Of a stretch of DNA of 64,000 nucleotides, positions 9,101 through 17,498 are shown one piece after another. The first letter of the stretch is position 1. The number at the start of each line of letters is the position of its first letter. Position numbers and translations under genes: made by a program. The DNA comes from Aliterella atlantica CENA595 (GTDB lineage Bacteria; Cyanobacteriota; Cyanobacteriia; Cyanobacteriales; Chroococcidiopsidaceae): contig NZ_JYON01000004.1 of assembly GCF_000952155.1 (NCBI RefSeq), forward strand, positions 1 to 64,000. Direction: 5' to 3'. The notes under the pieces are model-generated. The model searched no databases. It was not told where the DNA came from and worked only from the letters and a program-made list of their open reading frames with translations.

Positions 9101-9630
9101 ATAATTTCCAACAAGCGATCGTTGCTGTAAACTTCGTCTGTACTGCAATACCAATCCCAAATGCCATCGTTCGCGCCTTCTAATACTAGGCGATAGCGTT
9201 CTTCACTTTGTCTGAGCCTTTCGTTAGCAAGGATTGCTGCTTGTTCGGCGCGATATAGCCTGACTGCTTGGCGCAGCGTTTGGTATAAGCTTTCGGGTGA
9301 TAGTCGGGATTTGGCAATATAGTCAGCCGCGCCTGCTTTCATTACTTCAACGGCGATGCGCTCGTCTCCTTGCCCTGTCAGCACTACTAGCGGCGTGGCA
9401 ATGCCTAAACTACGAATTTGCTGCACTAAACTTAGTCCATCGCCATCAGGCAAGAGATAGTCGAGAAATATGCAGTCAAAAGATTGTTGTTGAACGATCG
9501 CTAGCGCTTCGGTGCAGTTAGTCGCTTCTTCTAACTGCGTTTTTACGCCAGCAGCTTTAAGCGATCGCTTTACCAGCATACGATCTACTTCATCATCATC
9601 AACTACCAAAATTTTGACATTTTCTTCCAT
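6148..9630 (-). CDS. Hybrid histidine kinase: receiver, several PAS, two GAF, HisKA, HATPase
   Basis: A receiver domain (1-130; acidic pocket DDD, phospho-Asp57 in FLDYLLP) is followed by at least three PAS/PAC repeats (about 140-530). Two GAF domains come next (about 540-700 and 730-890), then a coiled coil, HisKA with His940 in MSHELRTPMNAVIG, and an HATPase with N, G1 and G2 boxes. It has no membrane segment and is probably a cytosolic integrator. A canonical bilin-binding Cys is not apparent in the GAF domains, so a chromophore is not supported. The receiver-first layout means another kinase may signal into it. It is in line with the CheB and CheR-PAS genes downstream, and the 164-bp gap to CheB contains a C-rich motif shared with 50532-50554. 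Confidence 0.88.
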   Translation of the reverse strand: MEENVKILVVDDDEVDRMLVKRSLKAAGVKTQLEEATNCTEALAIVQQQSFDCIFLDYLLPDGDGLSLVQQIRSLGIATPLVVLTGQGDERIAVEVMKAGAADYIAKSRLSPESLYQTLRQAVRLYRAEQAAILANERLRQSEERYRLVLEGANDGIWDWYCSTDEVYSNDRLLEIIGATRENFQLTASNLMALMHPDDLPKIRLAIKNHLQYGEKCEAEFRIRHTDGEYRYCVARGKAQRDRYNCPVRMSGIISDISEQKQLEEALRASQSRFRRLAEANIIGIIVADAEGKLIEANDAFLAMTGYSREDIHLGRLHWQEITPPEYAQSDRRAAEELLSKGVFGAYEKECICSDGSRIPLLLGGALVEGTETFAICFAIDLRDRKRTDAQIGELNRDLERRVSEMQTLLDVIPIGIAIAQDPQCQHIQVNPSLAKLLGLSGNANASKSAPVGDRPDYEVYKEGRELDAVELPMQQAAAQGIEVLNSEIDLLVDTTQKLKLLANAAPLFDEQGKSRGSVGVFWDITERKRIEEQERFLAEASAILAASLDYRTTLTNLAFSIVSRQADWCSIHVVDEEGALRLVAVAHANPLQMQWAQQLQQTYPLDPQAKIGAPQVIRTGQAELYSEITDSTLRSLATSEESWQILQQLKLKSMMCVPLKARGRALGAITFVTNELGRSYNSNDLKWAEDLARRAGLALDNARLYQQATDIGENLRRAIIILGEQQQQLRVLQRITNLLNQRLTNLPSLLQVMVGSVCDGISEAEFAAIAMVQSNSKSLELTATSGIDQENLQFLPYQARLIHQVFLTGKAQLVKQKQPQIDANNPLTAPAAIYAVAIESATAGRLGVLLIGNWQDPEAFDVEDRNLLEAVGEQAAIAINNARLINALEEREERLGIQNEILASQNRELEITRSQIERQNLQLIEAARLKSQFLATMSHELRTPMNAVIGFAQVLLRQRTATLNPTQVDMVERILNNGKNLLALINDILDLSKIEAGRLKLRLEEFDLVKLISATLAELRPLAEQKQLPLRFQVQLADPMVVNDSTRVRQILVNLLSNAIKFTDTGTVDVTIGQTPDRVIISVKDTGVGIAESELEHIFEEFRQVDQTTTRQHGGTGLGLAITRSLVNMMQGAIAVESQLEQGSTFTVSLPRQVVTTQN

Positions 9631-9791
9631 AACCTGCGGCGATCGGTCTGCCTTGTGCCTTTAAATATAAGCTTTATTTTTGATATACTTTTTCTAATTT
9701 TTTCTCAAATTTAATATATATTTTTATTTGATTTTTCCTGTCAGCCAATAAATCGCTACCTTCGATCGTTTATGGCTCTTTTTTGACATTT

Positions 9792-10208
9792 TTATGGCAT
9801 TTCGCTCAAAGTCCAGTATTTATTCATAGTTGCTACTGTTTCTACAAAGTTGTTAAATGTTACGGGTTTAAGGATATATCCGGCAACGTTAAATTTATAA
9901 GCTTCTACCTTATCTTTATCTTCATTAGAGGTAGTTAAGACAATCACTGGAATTGTCTTTAACTCTTCATCTGCACGCAACTCTTTGAGAAATTCTATGC
10001 CATTCATTTTAGGCATATTCAGGTCTAGCAAGATCAAGCGTCTTACTTGCGGTATATTTAGCTCTGAATCTCTACCTCTCAATATAGATAAGGCTTCTAT
10101 GCCATTAGATGCGTGATAAAGTGGATTATTAATGTTATTTTTCCTAAATGCCCTTTGGACGTTCATGACATCCACTTCGTCATCTTCGACAAGCAGGATG
10201 TTAATCAT
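9792..10208 (-). CDS. Single-domain response regulator, Rcp1-like
   Basis: The 138-residue protein is one receiver domain: acidic pair EDDE near the N-terminus, phospho-Asp62 in LLDLNMPKMNG, the conserved Thr in VLTTS and Lys in LKPV. There is no output domain. Stand-alone receivers with a long loop before the aspartate (here RGRDSELNIPQ) are the usual partners of phytochrome-like kinases in cyanobacteria. It lies just downstream of and in line with the PAS kinase at 10357-12264, which is the likely phosphodonor. Confidence 0.9.
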   Translation of the reverse strand: MINILLVEDDEVDVMNVQRAFRKNNINNPLYHASNGIEALSILRGRDSELNIPQVRRLILLDLNMPKMNGIEFLKELRADEELKTIPVIVLTTSNEDKDKVEAYKFNVAGYILKPVTFNNFVETVATMNKYWTLSEMP

Positions 10209-10356
10209 TCTTCTGGTATGGCTAGAGGTGGTTATCTTAAATTATTAATTAATATCAAATACAATACCTCAATCAATAGGCAGGTTATAGATATTCAAGA
10301 AGTAAGAGATATTAGAGTAATAAATTACATGAATTTAGTTATTAAATTTATGTAAT

Positions 10357-12264
10357 TTATGTTTGTTTCAGCCAGGTAAAACTAAATATTGCGCCTTGCC
10401 CTTCTTGAGAAATCAATTTAATTTGTCCGCCTTGATTTTCAACGATTTTTTTGACAATTGCTAAACCAATCCCAGTATTTTCGCTTTTATCGCGGGCTTC
10501 TAAAGTTTGAAAAATTCCGAATACCTTGTCATGATATGCAGGATCTATACCTCTACCATCATCAGCTACACTAAATTCATAATAGGATTGGTATTCGCGC
10601 ACAGAAATTTGGATATTGCCATCTTGGCGAGGGTGATGTTTGACTGCATTACTAATTAAATTGCTAAATACTTGCTCTAAAGGTAGTTTTTCTGTAGTTA
10701 TAGTGGGCATAGGAGCAATATCAAGCTTAAAAGCAGGTGGCACGAAAGAATCGATAATTTCTGATAGTAAATCCCCTACAGATACTAAGGATTTTTCCGT
10801 ACCCACACGTCCGACACGGGAAAATTGCAGCAAGCCATTAATTAAATCTTCCATGCGGTGAACGCGCCCGCGCAGCAAGTTCATTTGATGGCGAGTGTCA
10901 TCTGTTAGCACCTCACTTAAGTCTTCCTCAATCCATTGCGAGAGATTAGCGATCGCTCTTAGCGGCGCTTTTAGATCGTGAGAAGTGACGTAAGCAAACT
11001 GATCTAGTTCCTGATTGCGCTTTTCTAAGGCGGTATTTGTTTGCGCTAATACGGCTGAAAGGTAAGCTAACTCGTTAGCGCGGTTCGTAAGTGCTGCTTC
11101 GGCTGACTTGCGCTCTTGAATGTCGCTGCAAAGTCCTACCCACTCGCGGATGCGATTATTTTCTGCCAAAACAGGAACGCCCCGCACTGCAAAGTAACGA
11201 TAGCTACCATCAGAGGCGCGGATGCGATATTCGGTATCGTAGAGAGATTTTGTTTCTAGGGCAACCTGCCAAGCTTGGGTAGTGCGATCGCGATCTTCAG
11301 GGTGGATCGCCTCTAACCAGCCCCAGCCTTTGACTTCTGCTGGTGTTTGCCCTGTATATGCCCGCCAGTAGGGCATATCTTCAACTTCCCCTTGAGCATT
11401 GGTTGTCCACACAATTTGGGCTGTAGCGACAACTAAAGAGCGATAGCGTTCTTCGCTTTCGCGTAAGGCTTTAAGAGTGCGATTTAAGGAATGTAAGTTG
11501 GCTTCAGCTTCAAGTCGCGCTGCTTGTTCGCGCTCAAGAATTTCATCTTTGAGGGAATCTGCTGCTTCTAATTGTGCCGTACGTTTTTGTACTCTTTGTT
11601 CTAGTTCGGCATTTGCAGCGTAAATTTTGTCTTCTGCCTGCTTTTGGGTGGTGATGTCTTCAACTAGTGAAGCAACGCCGACTATATTACCTTTGCTATC
11701 GCTCAGGGATTGATTGTACCACTGACAGACAATTGTTCTGCCATCTTTAGTTATATTTTGGTTAGTATGGCGCGTGCCGCCAGTTTGCTGCAAAAGCGAT
11801 CGCCAAACTCGCTCTACTTCTTCTTTAGCGCTTCTGGGGATTATTAAACCCGCAGCATGATGTCCGATAGCTTCGCTTTTGGTGTAGCCAAAAATTGCTT
11901 GGGCTGCTGTGTTCCACTCTGTAGCCTCAAAGTTTAAATCCCACTCAATTACTCCTAGGGGCGATTGTTGGACTTGGAAATCTAGTTTTTGCTGAACTTG
12001 AGCTAGTTGTTCTTGTAGCTGCTGGTAAGATTGTGGCGTGCAAGTGACTTGCCAATGGTTATCTTGACTTAATGTTGCTTGTTCGTGCATCCAGTAGTAA
12101 GTACCATCTGCCCAGAGCAAGCGATATCTGACTTGATAGGGTTGCCTTGTAGTTATAGCCTGTTGTCTGGCTGCTAGCAGGCGATCGCAATCTTCTGGGT
12201 GTAGGGTGCGAGCCAATCCCCAACTTAGTAATTCTGATGCACTTATCCCTAAATCGCCGTTCAT
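10357..12264 (-). CDS. Multi-PAS sensor histidine kinase, phytochrome-kinase type
   Basis: The first about 80 residues are the C-terminal half of a PAS_3 domain (LHPEDCDR...YRLLWADGTYYWM). Full PAS domains follow at about 95-210 and 270-390, joined by coiled coils. HisKA carries His429 in VTSHDLKAPLRAI, the form seen in cyanobacterial phytochrome-class kinases, and the HATPase ends the protein. It has no membrane segments. The N-terminal PAS lacks its first strands, so a shortened sensor or an upstream start is possible. It pairs with the receiver gene at 9792-10208, 148 bp downstream on the same strand. Confidence 0.87.
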   Translation of the reverse strand: MNGDLGISASELLSWGLARTLHPEDCDRLLAARQQAITTRQPYQVRYRLLWADGTYYWMHEQATLSQDNHWQVTCTPQSYQQLQEQLAQVQQKLDFQVQQSPLGVIEWDLNFEATEWNTAAQAIFGYTKSEAIGHHAAGLIIPRSAKEEVERVWRSLLQQTGGTRHTNQNITKDGRTIVCQWYNQSLSDSKGNIVGVASLVEDITTQKQAEDKIYAANAELEQRVQKRTAQLEAADSLKDEILEREQAARLEAEANLHSLNRTLKALRESEERYRSLVVATAQIVWTTNAQGEVEDMPYWRAYTGQTPAEVKGWGWLEAIHPEDRDRTTQAWQVALETKSLYDTEYRIRASDGSYRYFAVRGVPVLAENNRIREWVGLCSDIQERKSAEAALTNRANELAYLSAVLAQTNTALEKRNQELDQFAYVTSHDLKAPLRAIANLSQWIEEDLSEVLTDDTRHQMNLLRGRVHRMEDLINGLLQFSRVGRVGTEKSLVSVGDLLSEIIDSFVPPAFKLDIAPMPTITTEKLPLEQVFSNLISNAVKHHPRQDGNIQISVREYQSYYEFSVADDGRGIDPAYHDKVFGIFQTLEARDKSENTGIGLAIVKKIVENQGGQIKLISQEGQGAIFSFTWLKQT

Positions 12265-12527
12265 AATTTTTTGTGCAAAACTTAAACAAATTTTATCTTT
12301 CGCAACAGCTAGCTATACTACTAGATGAATACCCTAAATTTGATACTCTAGTAAGGTGACATTCTCTTAAAAAGTTCAATACCCTGCTAACTTTTCATGT
12401 TATCTAAAAGTTAAAAGTAACTATAGACACAAGTTTCGTTGTACACCTTTTCAAGAGACTGGATCGCCCCTAGCATTTTAGTTAACTCAATTTTAAAGTT
12501 AAGCACAGTAAACGGCGGACGTTGACA

Positions 12528-13250
12528 ATGAGTAAGATTCGCGTTGCATTAATCGAAGACCACGATCTCACCCGTGTAGGGATCAGAACAGCGCTGCAAC
12601 AGCGGCAAGAAATTGAAGTAGTGGGGGAAGCTGCCAACGCTAATGATGGATTAAAGTTGCTAGAAACAGAACACCCAGATATTGCCATTGTTGATATTGG
12701 TTTGCCTGATAAAGATGGAATTGAGCTAACGCGCCAGTTAAAGGCTAGCCAGGATGCAGGTGAAGGTCCAGAAACAAAGGTGTTGATTTTGACATTGCGC
12801 GACAATAAGGAAGCTGTTTTAGCAGCTTTTGCTGCTGGCGCAGATTCCTACTGCATGAAGGATATTAGCTTTGATAACTTGCTAGAAGCTTTGCGCGTCA
12901 CGCATGGCGGTAATGCTTGGATAGATCCAGCGATCGCTCGAATTGTCTTGCAGCAAGCCCAACAAACTCCAGAAGGTACGGATATTGCTGTTGATAACAG
13001 TAAAACTGTAGCTATCAATGCTGCGGATGCGGAATACGATCAAATGATTGCAGCTTACCCCCTGACAGAACGCGAGTTAGAGGTGTTGCAACTAATTGTT
13101 GAAGGTTGTAGTAATGCTGTAATTGCTGAGAAGCTATACATTACAGTTGGTACAGTCAAAACTCACGTCCGCAATATCTTAAATAAGCTATGTGCTGATG
13201 ACCGTACTCAAGCTGCTGTGCGGGCGTTGCGTTCTGGTTTGGTAGGCTAG
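12528..13250 (+). CDS. NarL/FixJ family response regulator (LuxR-type HTH)
   Basis: Counting from the ATG at 12528, the receiver spans about 1-125: EDHD acidic pocket, phospho-Asp56 in IVDIGLPDKDG, Thr and Lys in LTLRD and MKDIS. A linker leads to a LuxR-type DNA-binding domain (about 172-235) with LTERELEVLQL and VGTVKTHVRNIL. It is a cytoplasmic transcription factor that phosphorylation should switch. The gene faces away from the kinase cluster across a 260-bp promoter region. A TTG six bases upstream is in frame, but the ATG gives the normal family N-terminus (SKIRVALIEDH). Targets are unknown. Confidence 0.88.
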   Translation: MSKIRVALIEDHDLTRVGIRTALQQRQEIEVVGEAANANDGLKLLETEHPDIAIVDIGLPDKDGIELTRQLKASQDAGEGPETKVLILTLRDNKEAVLAAFAAGADSYCMKDISFDNLLEALRVTHGGNAWIDPAIARIVLQQAQQTPEGTDIAVDNSKTVAINAADAEYDQMIAAYPLTERELEVLQLIVEGCSNAVIAEKLYITVGTVKTHVRNILNKLCADDRTQAAVRALRSGLVG

Positions 13251-13256
13251 TTTTAC

Positions 13257-13289
13257 AGTGACCAGTGACCAGTAACCAGTGACCAGTGA
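13257..13289. repeat. Heptamer tandem repeat, AGTGACC x4.7
   Basis: The unit AGTGACC occurs four times in tandem (third copy AGTAACC), with a partial fifth copy, just after the response-regulator stop. The same heptamer occurs twice at 34694-34710, over the stop codon of the GH10 gene. Short heptamer arrays of this kind are common in intergenic DNA of cyanobacteria. Confidence 0.85.
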
Positions 13290-13385
13290 ATAGGAGAAGT
13301 TTGCTGTAACCAGTTAAATAGCGACCAATTAGTGTTAACTGTACTAACTGGTAGCTTTTTAGCTGGCGACTGGTAGTTGTTAATG

Positions 13386-13808
13386 TTAACGTTTTAAACT
13401 GAGTAATTCTTGGGGAGAAGCTAATAGTTTGACGGTAACTGAGGTAATTTGCTGTTGGGGATTGAGTAAAAATAGCCAAGATACATTAACGCCAAATAAG
13501 GGCATTTGTACTTTACCGCTGACTTGAACTTTGGTTACATCTGCTTGGATTTCGGCAATTCCTTCACGCGGTTCGGCTTTTAAGCCTCTGGCTTCTTGTT
13601 GCAAGTAGCTTGCGATCGCATTATGTCCCACAATACCCGATTCAAAAGGCGCGTACATTACGCCATCAGGGGCAAATAAAGCGGCTGTAGATTCAAAGTC
13701 GCCTGCGTTTAAGGTTTCAAAGTAGTTAGATATTGTTGGTTCGTTAATACCTGCAATCGCGATCGTCCTACTATTATCGGTAGGTGGTGTAGAGTTAGCA
13801 GCTTGCAT
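13386..13808 (-). CDS. Orange-carotenoid-protein C-terminal domain homologue (CTDH), carotenoid carrier
   Basis: From the ATG at 13808 the 140-residue protein is an NTF2-like domain that lines up with the OCP C-terminal domain: YFETLNAGDF, ALFAPDGVMYAPFESGIVG, VSGKVQMPLFGVNV, WLFLLNP and LLASPQELL. The Tyr in SNYFETLN and the Trp in VSWLFLLNP align with Tyr201 and Trp288 of OCP, which hold the carotenoid keto ring. CTDHs are cytosolic carotenoid carriers and singlet-oxygen quenchers that hand pigment to HCP proteins. No HCP gene lies beside it. The core has no cysteine, so the disulphide dimer reported for some CTDHs is not possible through this domain. Starts at 13835 or 13895 would add residues not seen in the family. 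Confidence 0.88.
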   Translation of the reverse strand: MQAANSTPPTDNSRTIAIAGINEPTISNYFETLNAGDFESTAALFAPDGVMYAPFESGIVGHNAIASYLQQEARGLKAEPREGIAEIQADVTKVQVSGKVQMPLFGVNVSWLFLLNPQQQITSVTVKLLASPQELLSLKR

Positions 13809-14016
13809 AAATATTTGTCCGCAAAGACTTAGCATTGTTATCTTAGGCAGCCAAGCATTGCTAAACCTAGCGTCTCTAGAGAGATTGTTTAACATCTGAT
13901 AGTTAGGAACGCAGATGGACGAGGCAGTGCGTTGGGGAGACAGCGCTGTGGGCGAGTTTCCCGACTTGTAGCACCAGAACAGCAGATAAACGCAGATGTA
14001 AGTGTGAACTTATCGC

Positions 14017-14051
14017 ATTGTAGGGTGCGTTTTGAAAACGCACCCTACAAT
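14017..14051. repeat. Dispersed palindrome, GTAGGGTGCGTT family
   Basis: Two perfect 17-bp arms (14017-14033 and 14035-14051) flank one base. The core GTAGGGTGCGTT...AACGCACCCTAC recurs at 47166-47195, and a partial copy lies at 47852-47874. It lies between the divergent CTDH and hypothetical genes. It would form a strong hairpin, but no U-tract follows, so a terminator role is not supported. Confidence 0.85.
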
Positions 14052-14094
14052 TACCGTCATCATAGAAAGAGATAAATGAGACGTGCAGGCAAAT

Positions 14095-14391
14095 ATGAGA
14101 GCCAAAATTGAAGATATGGTTCTTTATCTTCATAAAGAAGATGTACCAGAGTTTAAAAAAGGTGGCTCTGTGGTACGAAACAGTTATTTTTGGGCGTTGC
14201 GTTCAATTGCTGGGCAAGCTTACCGCAACCGCGATTGGGAATATGAATCTGAAGTTTGGATTGCCCTATCGCGGATGCTGCTATCGTTTAGCGAGTCTAG
14301 GTATTTGGGTTTGAGCGAGACTATTTTAGAATTTCCGCGATCGCAAGAGCAAATTCCTGACGTGTTGCGATCTGTTTCTACTTGGGAGTAG
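14095..14391 (+). CDS. Conserved hypothetical protein, about 98 residues
   Basis: A small soluble protein, helical by eye, with the stretches VLYLHKEDVPEFKKGGSVVRNSYFWALRSIAGQAY and SEVWIALSRMLLSF split across its middle. I do not recognise a named family; it reads like a conserved cyanobacterial small protein. An in-frame GTG at 14083 would add four residues; I chose the ATG at 14095 because no better ribosome site favours the GTG. Its stop abuts the end of truB (convergent), so the two genes leave no room for a terminator between them. Confidence 0.6.
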   Translation: MRAKIEDMVLYLHKEDVPEFKKGGSVVRNSYFWALRSIAGQAYRNRDWEYESEVWIALSRMLLSFSESRYLGLSETILEFPRSQEQIPDVLRSVSTWE

Positions 14392-15282
14392 TTATTGCGC
14401 CTCAAATACCATATCGGGAATCAATAATCGCTCGGTGTCTGAGTTTAGATGACCTATACCCAAAAAGCAACCGTCTTCTCGATAAACTTGCAAAGGTGAG
14501 TTAGTCAAAACCTTATCTTGACAAACAATTTGCTGCCCCTGACACCATTTTTGCGCTAAGTTTGTAGGTAAACTAATTGACGGGAGATGCTGCAAGGCGG
14601 TTTCTGAGGTAATAGGGTTAAAGCTACCTTGTTGCAATTGCTCTTTTAATTGGTCTAGGGTGATACTATCTGAAATATTAAACCCGCTGCTTTGGGTGCG
14701 TCTGAGGGCTGCAAGCGTGCCGCCAGTTTGTAAGATCATTCCTAAGTCACGAGCGATCGCTCGTATATATGTTCCCGCACCACAAGCAATTGCGACATCT
14801 ATTTCGGGATAATCGCCACCGCGCCAGTCTAAAATTTCAATTTTAAATACTTCAACTATCCGCGTTGGCACTTCAATTTCTTTACCAGACCTAGCTAAAT
14901 CGTACAAGCGCTTTCCTTCTACTTGAATTGCACTGTATTTAGGCGGAATTTGCTTTATTTTGCCTGTAAATTGCTTAAGAGCGGCTGAAACTTGTGTTAA
15001 TTCTACACCGTTGACAGGTTGAGATGCAATAACTTCCCCTGCTAAATCGTCTGTTGTCGTCACTACACCCAAACGAATAGTTGCTTGATAAGCCTTGTTT
15101 GTTTGCAGATATTGTAAAAGCCTAGTCGCCTTACCTAATGCGATTGGTAAAACGCCTGTAGCGGTAGGATCTAAAGTACCGCCATGCCCTACACGTTTGA
15201 GGCGCAAATTCTTCCTTACCAGTGCTACACAGTCATGTGACGTAAATCCAGCTTGCTTGTCTAAATTGATAAAACCTTGCAC
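14392..15282 (-). CDS. truB: tRNA pseudouridine(55) synthase TruB
   Basis: TruB converts U55 in the T-loop of tRNAs to pseudouridine. The 296-residue protein starts with [15 protein letters not shown] and has the catalytic motif [14 protein letters not shown] with nucleophile Asp38. Further motifs are [31 protein letters not shown] and [12 protein letters not shown]. Length is normal for the family, with the C-terminal PUA-like part present. It is a single gene, with a VOC-family gene upstream on the same strand. Confidence 0.95.
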   Translation of the reverse strand: MQGFINLDKQAGFTSHDCVALVRKNLRLKRVGHGGTLDPTATGVLPIALGKATRLLQYLQTNKAYQATIRLGVVTTTDDLAGEVIASQPVNGVELTQVSAALKQFTGKIKQIPPKYSAIQVEGKRLYDLARSGKEIEVPTRIVEVFKIEILDWRGGDYPEIDVAIACGAGTYIRAIARDLGMILQTGGTLAALRRTQSSGFNISDSITLDQLKEQLQQGSFNPITSETALQHLPSISLPTNLAQKWCQGQQIVCQDKVLTNSPLQVYREDGCFLGIGHLNSDTERLLIPDMVFEAQ

Positions 15283-15349
15283 GAGTTGATACTAAAGATA
15301 AAAGCCTATTTTACACGTAGACAAAAAGCTGGCTGTGTTTGTCTAGTAC

Positions 15350-15766
15350 TTAGGTAGCGTTAGCAACTGTAAGCCCGATTTCTTGCCCATAGGAAAGTTC
15401 TAAAGTATGTCCATCTGGATCGCGCAAGAAAGCCCAGTAACCTACAGGGTAGCCGAAGTCGTTAGGACCTTCGATAAGTACGTTCTCTTGACGTGCTTGT
15501 TTGCAGAGACTATCCATATCTTCGCGACTTTTGCAGCCAACGCCCAAGTGAGCAAACGGAGATAGAACTGGAGATACCGAACTTGTTTGAATGAGAACGA
15601 TCGCAAATGGACGAGTGCGATCGCAAAGCCACACTACAGATGCTCCTGTTTTGGCATCAACGCGCTGATGAATTACTTGCATTCCTGCATATTTACAGTA
15701 AAAGCGAATACTTTGCTCAACATCTGCAACAGGTAAAGCTATATGTGTAAATCCAACATCAACCAT
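15350..15766 (-). CDS. VOC-family (glyoxalase/bleomycin-resistance fold) protein
   Basis: The protein of about 138 residues has the two beta-alpha-beta-beta-beta modules of the VOC fold. FTHIALPVADVEQSIRFY opens the first module with the metal-ligand His, and FLRDPDGHTLEL ends the second with the metal-ligand Glu. It could be a glyoxalase, dioxygenase or resistance protein; the substrate cannot be read. The ATG at 15766 has AAAGGA about ten bases upstream and starts right before the conserved strand, so I prefer it to the ATG at 15802. Confidence 0.8.
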   Translation of the reverse strand: MVDVGFTHIALPVADVEQSIRFYCKYAGMQVIHQRVDAKTGASVVWLCDRTRPFAIVLIQTSSVSPVLSPFAHLGVGCKSREDMDSLCKQARQENVLIEGPNDFGYPVGYWAFLRDPDGHTLELSYGQEIGLTVANAT

Positions 15767-16577
15767 GACAATGCATCCTTTGAGTAACTGCGGTTTTAGC
15801 AATTAATGCCAAGTGTAATCTTACTCATTTCCTGCACTTCTTCTAAACCTTACTCTGCAAACCATCGCGAGGACGCAAAAATGGTATCACAACACACTGC
15901 AAATTTTGTTCGGGCAATAATTCCTACTTGTAGTCTCGAATTAATAAAGCTGCAAACAGTTTGATTTCTAGTTTGGCAAATTCTTTGCCTAAGCATTTTA
16001 TTATTACAAGGAAATATAACCAAATATTGTTACTTATTACATAAGTAATTTAATTTTCAATCAGTTACAAGAGTTCTTAAATGATTGCTTATCTAACAAA
16101 CAAGTAATATAGTTTTCAAAACTGATTAAAAATATAGCTTTTTAGGTGGCTTACTATTTTAGTATAAGTTTCGCTATTGATATTTCTTGTCTAAATCAAA
16201 CGTAAATTCTTTAACACTTAGAGCTAATTTATATAATTAGAATTGTCGATAAATTCAAAAGATTCATATTTTGTATTAGCTGAAAATACTGCAAACCATA
16301 AGTCTGCTTGAATGTTTAATATAAATAAAAATTGATAAAGTGAATAAAGTTTTAATTGAATATTCAGAAAAAAAGTTTAGTTATATAATTTAATAAACTT
16401 AGAGATTTATTAGTTTTAATCAGTAATAAATAGAGAATATTCATATCTTCAATGACTTTGATTTTCTAAGAAGATAGACTAATGCAGAAAAACAATGTAT
16501 TTTTCCTATTGATAACGAAGTGGTTCTCAATGTTGAGAAAGTATTTCAATTCGCTCATCTTCAATCAATACTAAATT
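15767..16577. other. Long AT-rich intergenic region before the polysaccharide lyase gene
   Basis: About 800 bp with stop codons in all frames and no recognisable RNA gene. It is visibly AT-rich compared with its neighbours. A short inverted repeat (tctcaa/ttgaga) occurs near 16525. A 27-codon frame at 15880 resembles nothing I know. The last part is the likely promoter and leader of the lyase gene. Confidence 0.5.
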
Positions 16578-17414
16578 ATGAGACTGCAAGGTAAATTGTC
16601 CTCGACTGGAGTTGCAAGTTCATTAACTTTGAGTGCATTAGTTTCTTTGGCATTCGCTCCTGGTATGTCTGAGGCAAAGATAATTGAATCAGTTAGTGAA
16701 AGCATTAGTGAAGCCAACGCCACAGAGGTTTCGGGCGCAAAGGGTGGGAGTAGATGCAACCAACTAGAAAATGTCGCCACTTTTATCGACAACACCGCCC
16801 ACCCAGTTAGAGGGGGCAGACAAGCTTTTAGACATTGGATCGATCGTTGTGGAGAGAGATCGGAGTTTAGAATGCGGAAAACCCAAATCGGGGGGACTTA
16901 CTGGTATGGGTGGTCGATGTATCTGCCCCCAGATTGGCAAGATACTGTTGAAGGATTCGATATGTTCTCCCAATGGGCAACCTACCCCACGCCGCGCAAC
17001 GGAAAATTTACCTGTAATGGAAACGGCTCGTATATCGTCAGAGATGGCAGTAACATTGTCTTTAAATTTCAGCACAAAGGGGACAACATTGATATTCAAT
17101 GCCATCCCTATACGTTGGCGAAAATATCAGATATTCGCGGTAAATGGGTTGATTTTGTTATGCACGTTAAGTGGACAGGCAATAAAGACGGGTTTCTCAA
17201 ACTATGGATGAGAACGGGCAGGGGTAATTATTCTCAGCCAGTCAATTACCAAGGACGGACTTATTGGAATGATGAAGGTGCAGGACCGTACTTCAAAATG
17301 GGGCTATACAAGGGCAATCCCAATTTCAAAGGTCCTGCACCTCGCTACTTGTATACTGATGAGTACCGTTTAGGTGACAGCAACTCTAGTTTTCAGGAAG
17401 TTGCCCCACGATAA
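16578..17414 (+). CDS. Secreted polysaccharide lyase, heparin-lyase-I-like
   Basis: The N-terminus is a signal peptide (basic MRLQGKLSS, hydrophobic core, cleavage near AFAPGMSEA). The rest is a beta-jelly-roll of the polysaccharide lyase/heparin lyase I group: FRMRKTQIGGTYWYGWSMYLP, EGFDMFSQW, GKWVDFVMHVKWT, DGFLKLWM and YFKMGLYKG. Such enzymes cleave uronate-containing glycans by elimination in the periplasm or outside the cell. It stands alone after a long AT-rich leader. The exopolysaccharide cluster nearby makes UDP-glucuronate, so the native glycan coat could be its substrate. Family and fold are fairly sure; substrate is inference. Confidence 0.75.
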   Translation: MRLQGKLSSTGVASSLTLSALVSLAFAPGMSEAKIIESVSESISEANATEVSGAKGGSRCNQLENVATFIDNTAHPVRGGRQAFRHWIDRCGERSEFRMRKTQIGGTYWYGWSMYLPPDWQDTVEGFDMFSQWATYPTPRNGKFTCNGNGSYIVRDGSNIVFKFQHKGDNIDIQCHPYTLAKISDIRGKWVDFVMHVKWTGNKDGFLKLWMRTGRGNYSQPVNYQGRTYWNDEGAGPYFKMGLYKGNPNFKGPAPRYLYTDEYRLGDSNSSFQEVAPR

Positions 17415-17498
17415 TTACAAGCATATTGGGAGCTTTCAAACTGCTATATCTGTGAGAGTTAGCTAGCGATTAAGAATTCAATCCGTAACACTTTACAG

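Noticed and set aside
6148-9630. Bilin-binding phytochrome or cyanobacteriochrome
   Set aside because: The GAF domains show no convincing chromophore-binding Cys context, and no PHY domain follows.
13257-13289. Possible CRISPR remnant
   Set aside because: The unit is only seven bases and directly tandem, with no spacers and no cas genes in the window.
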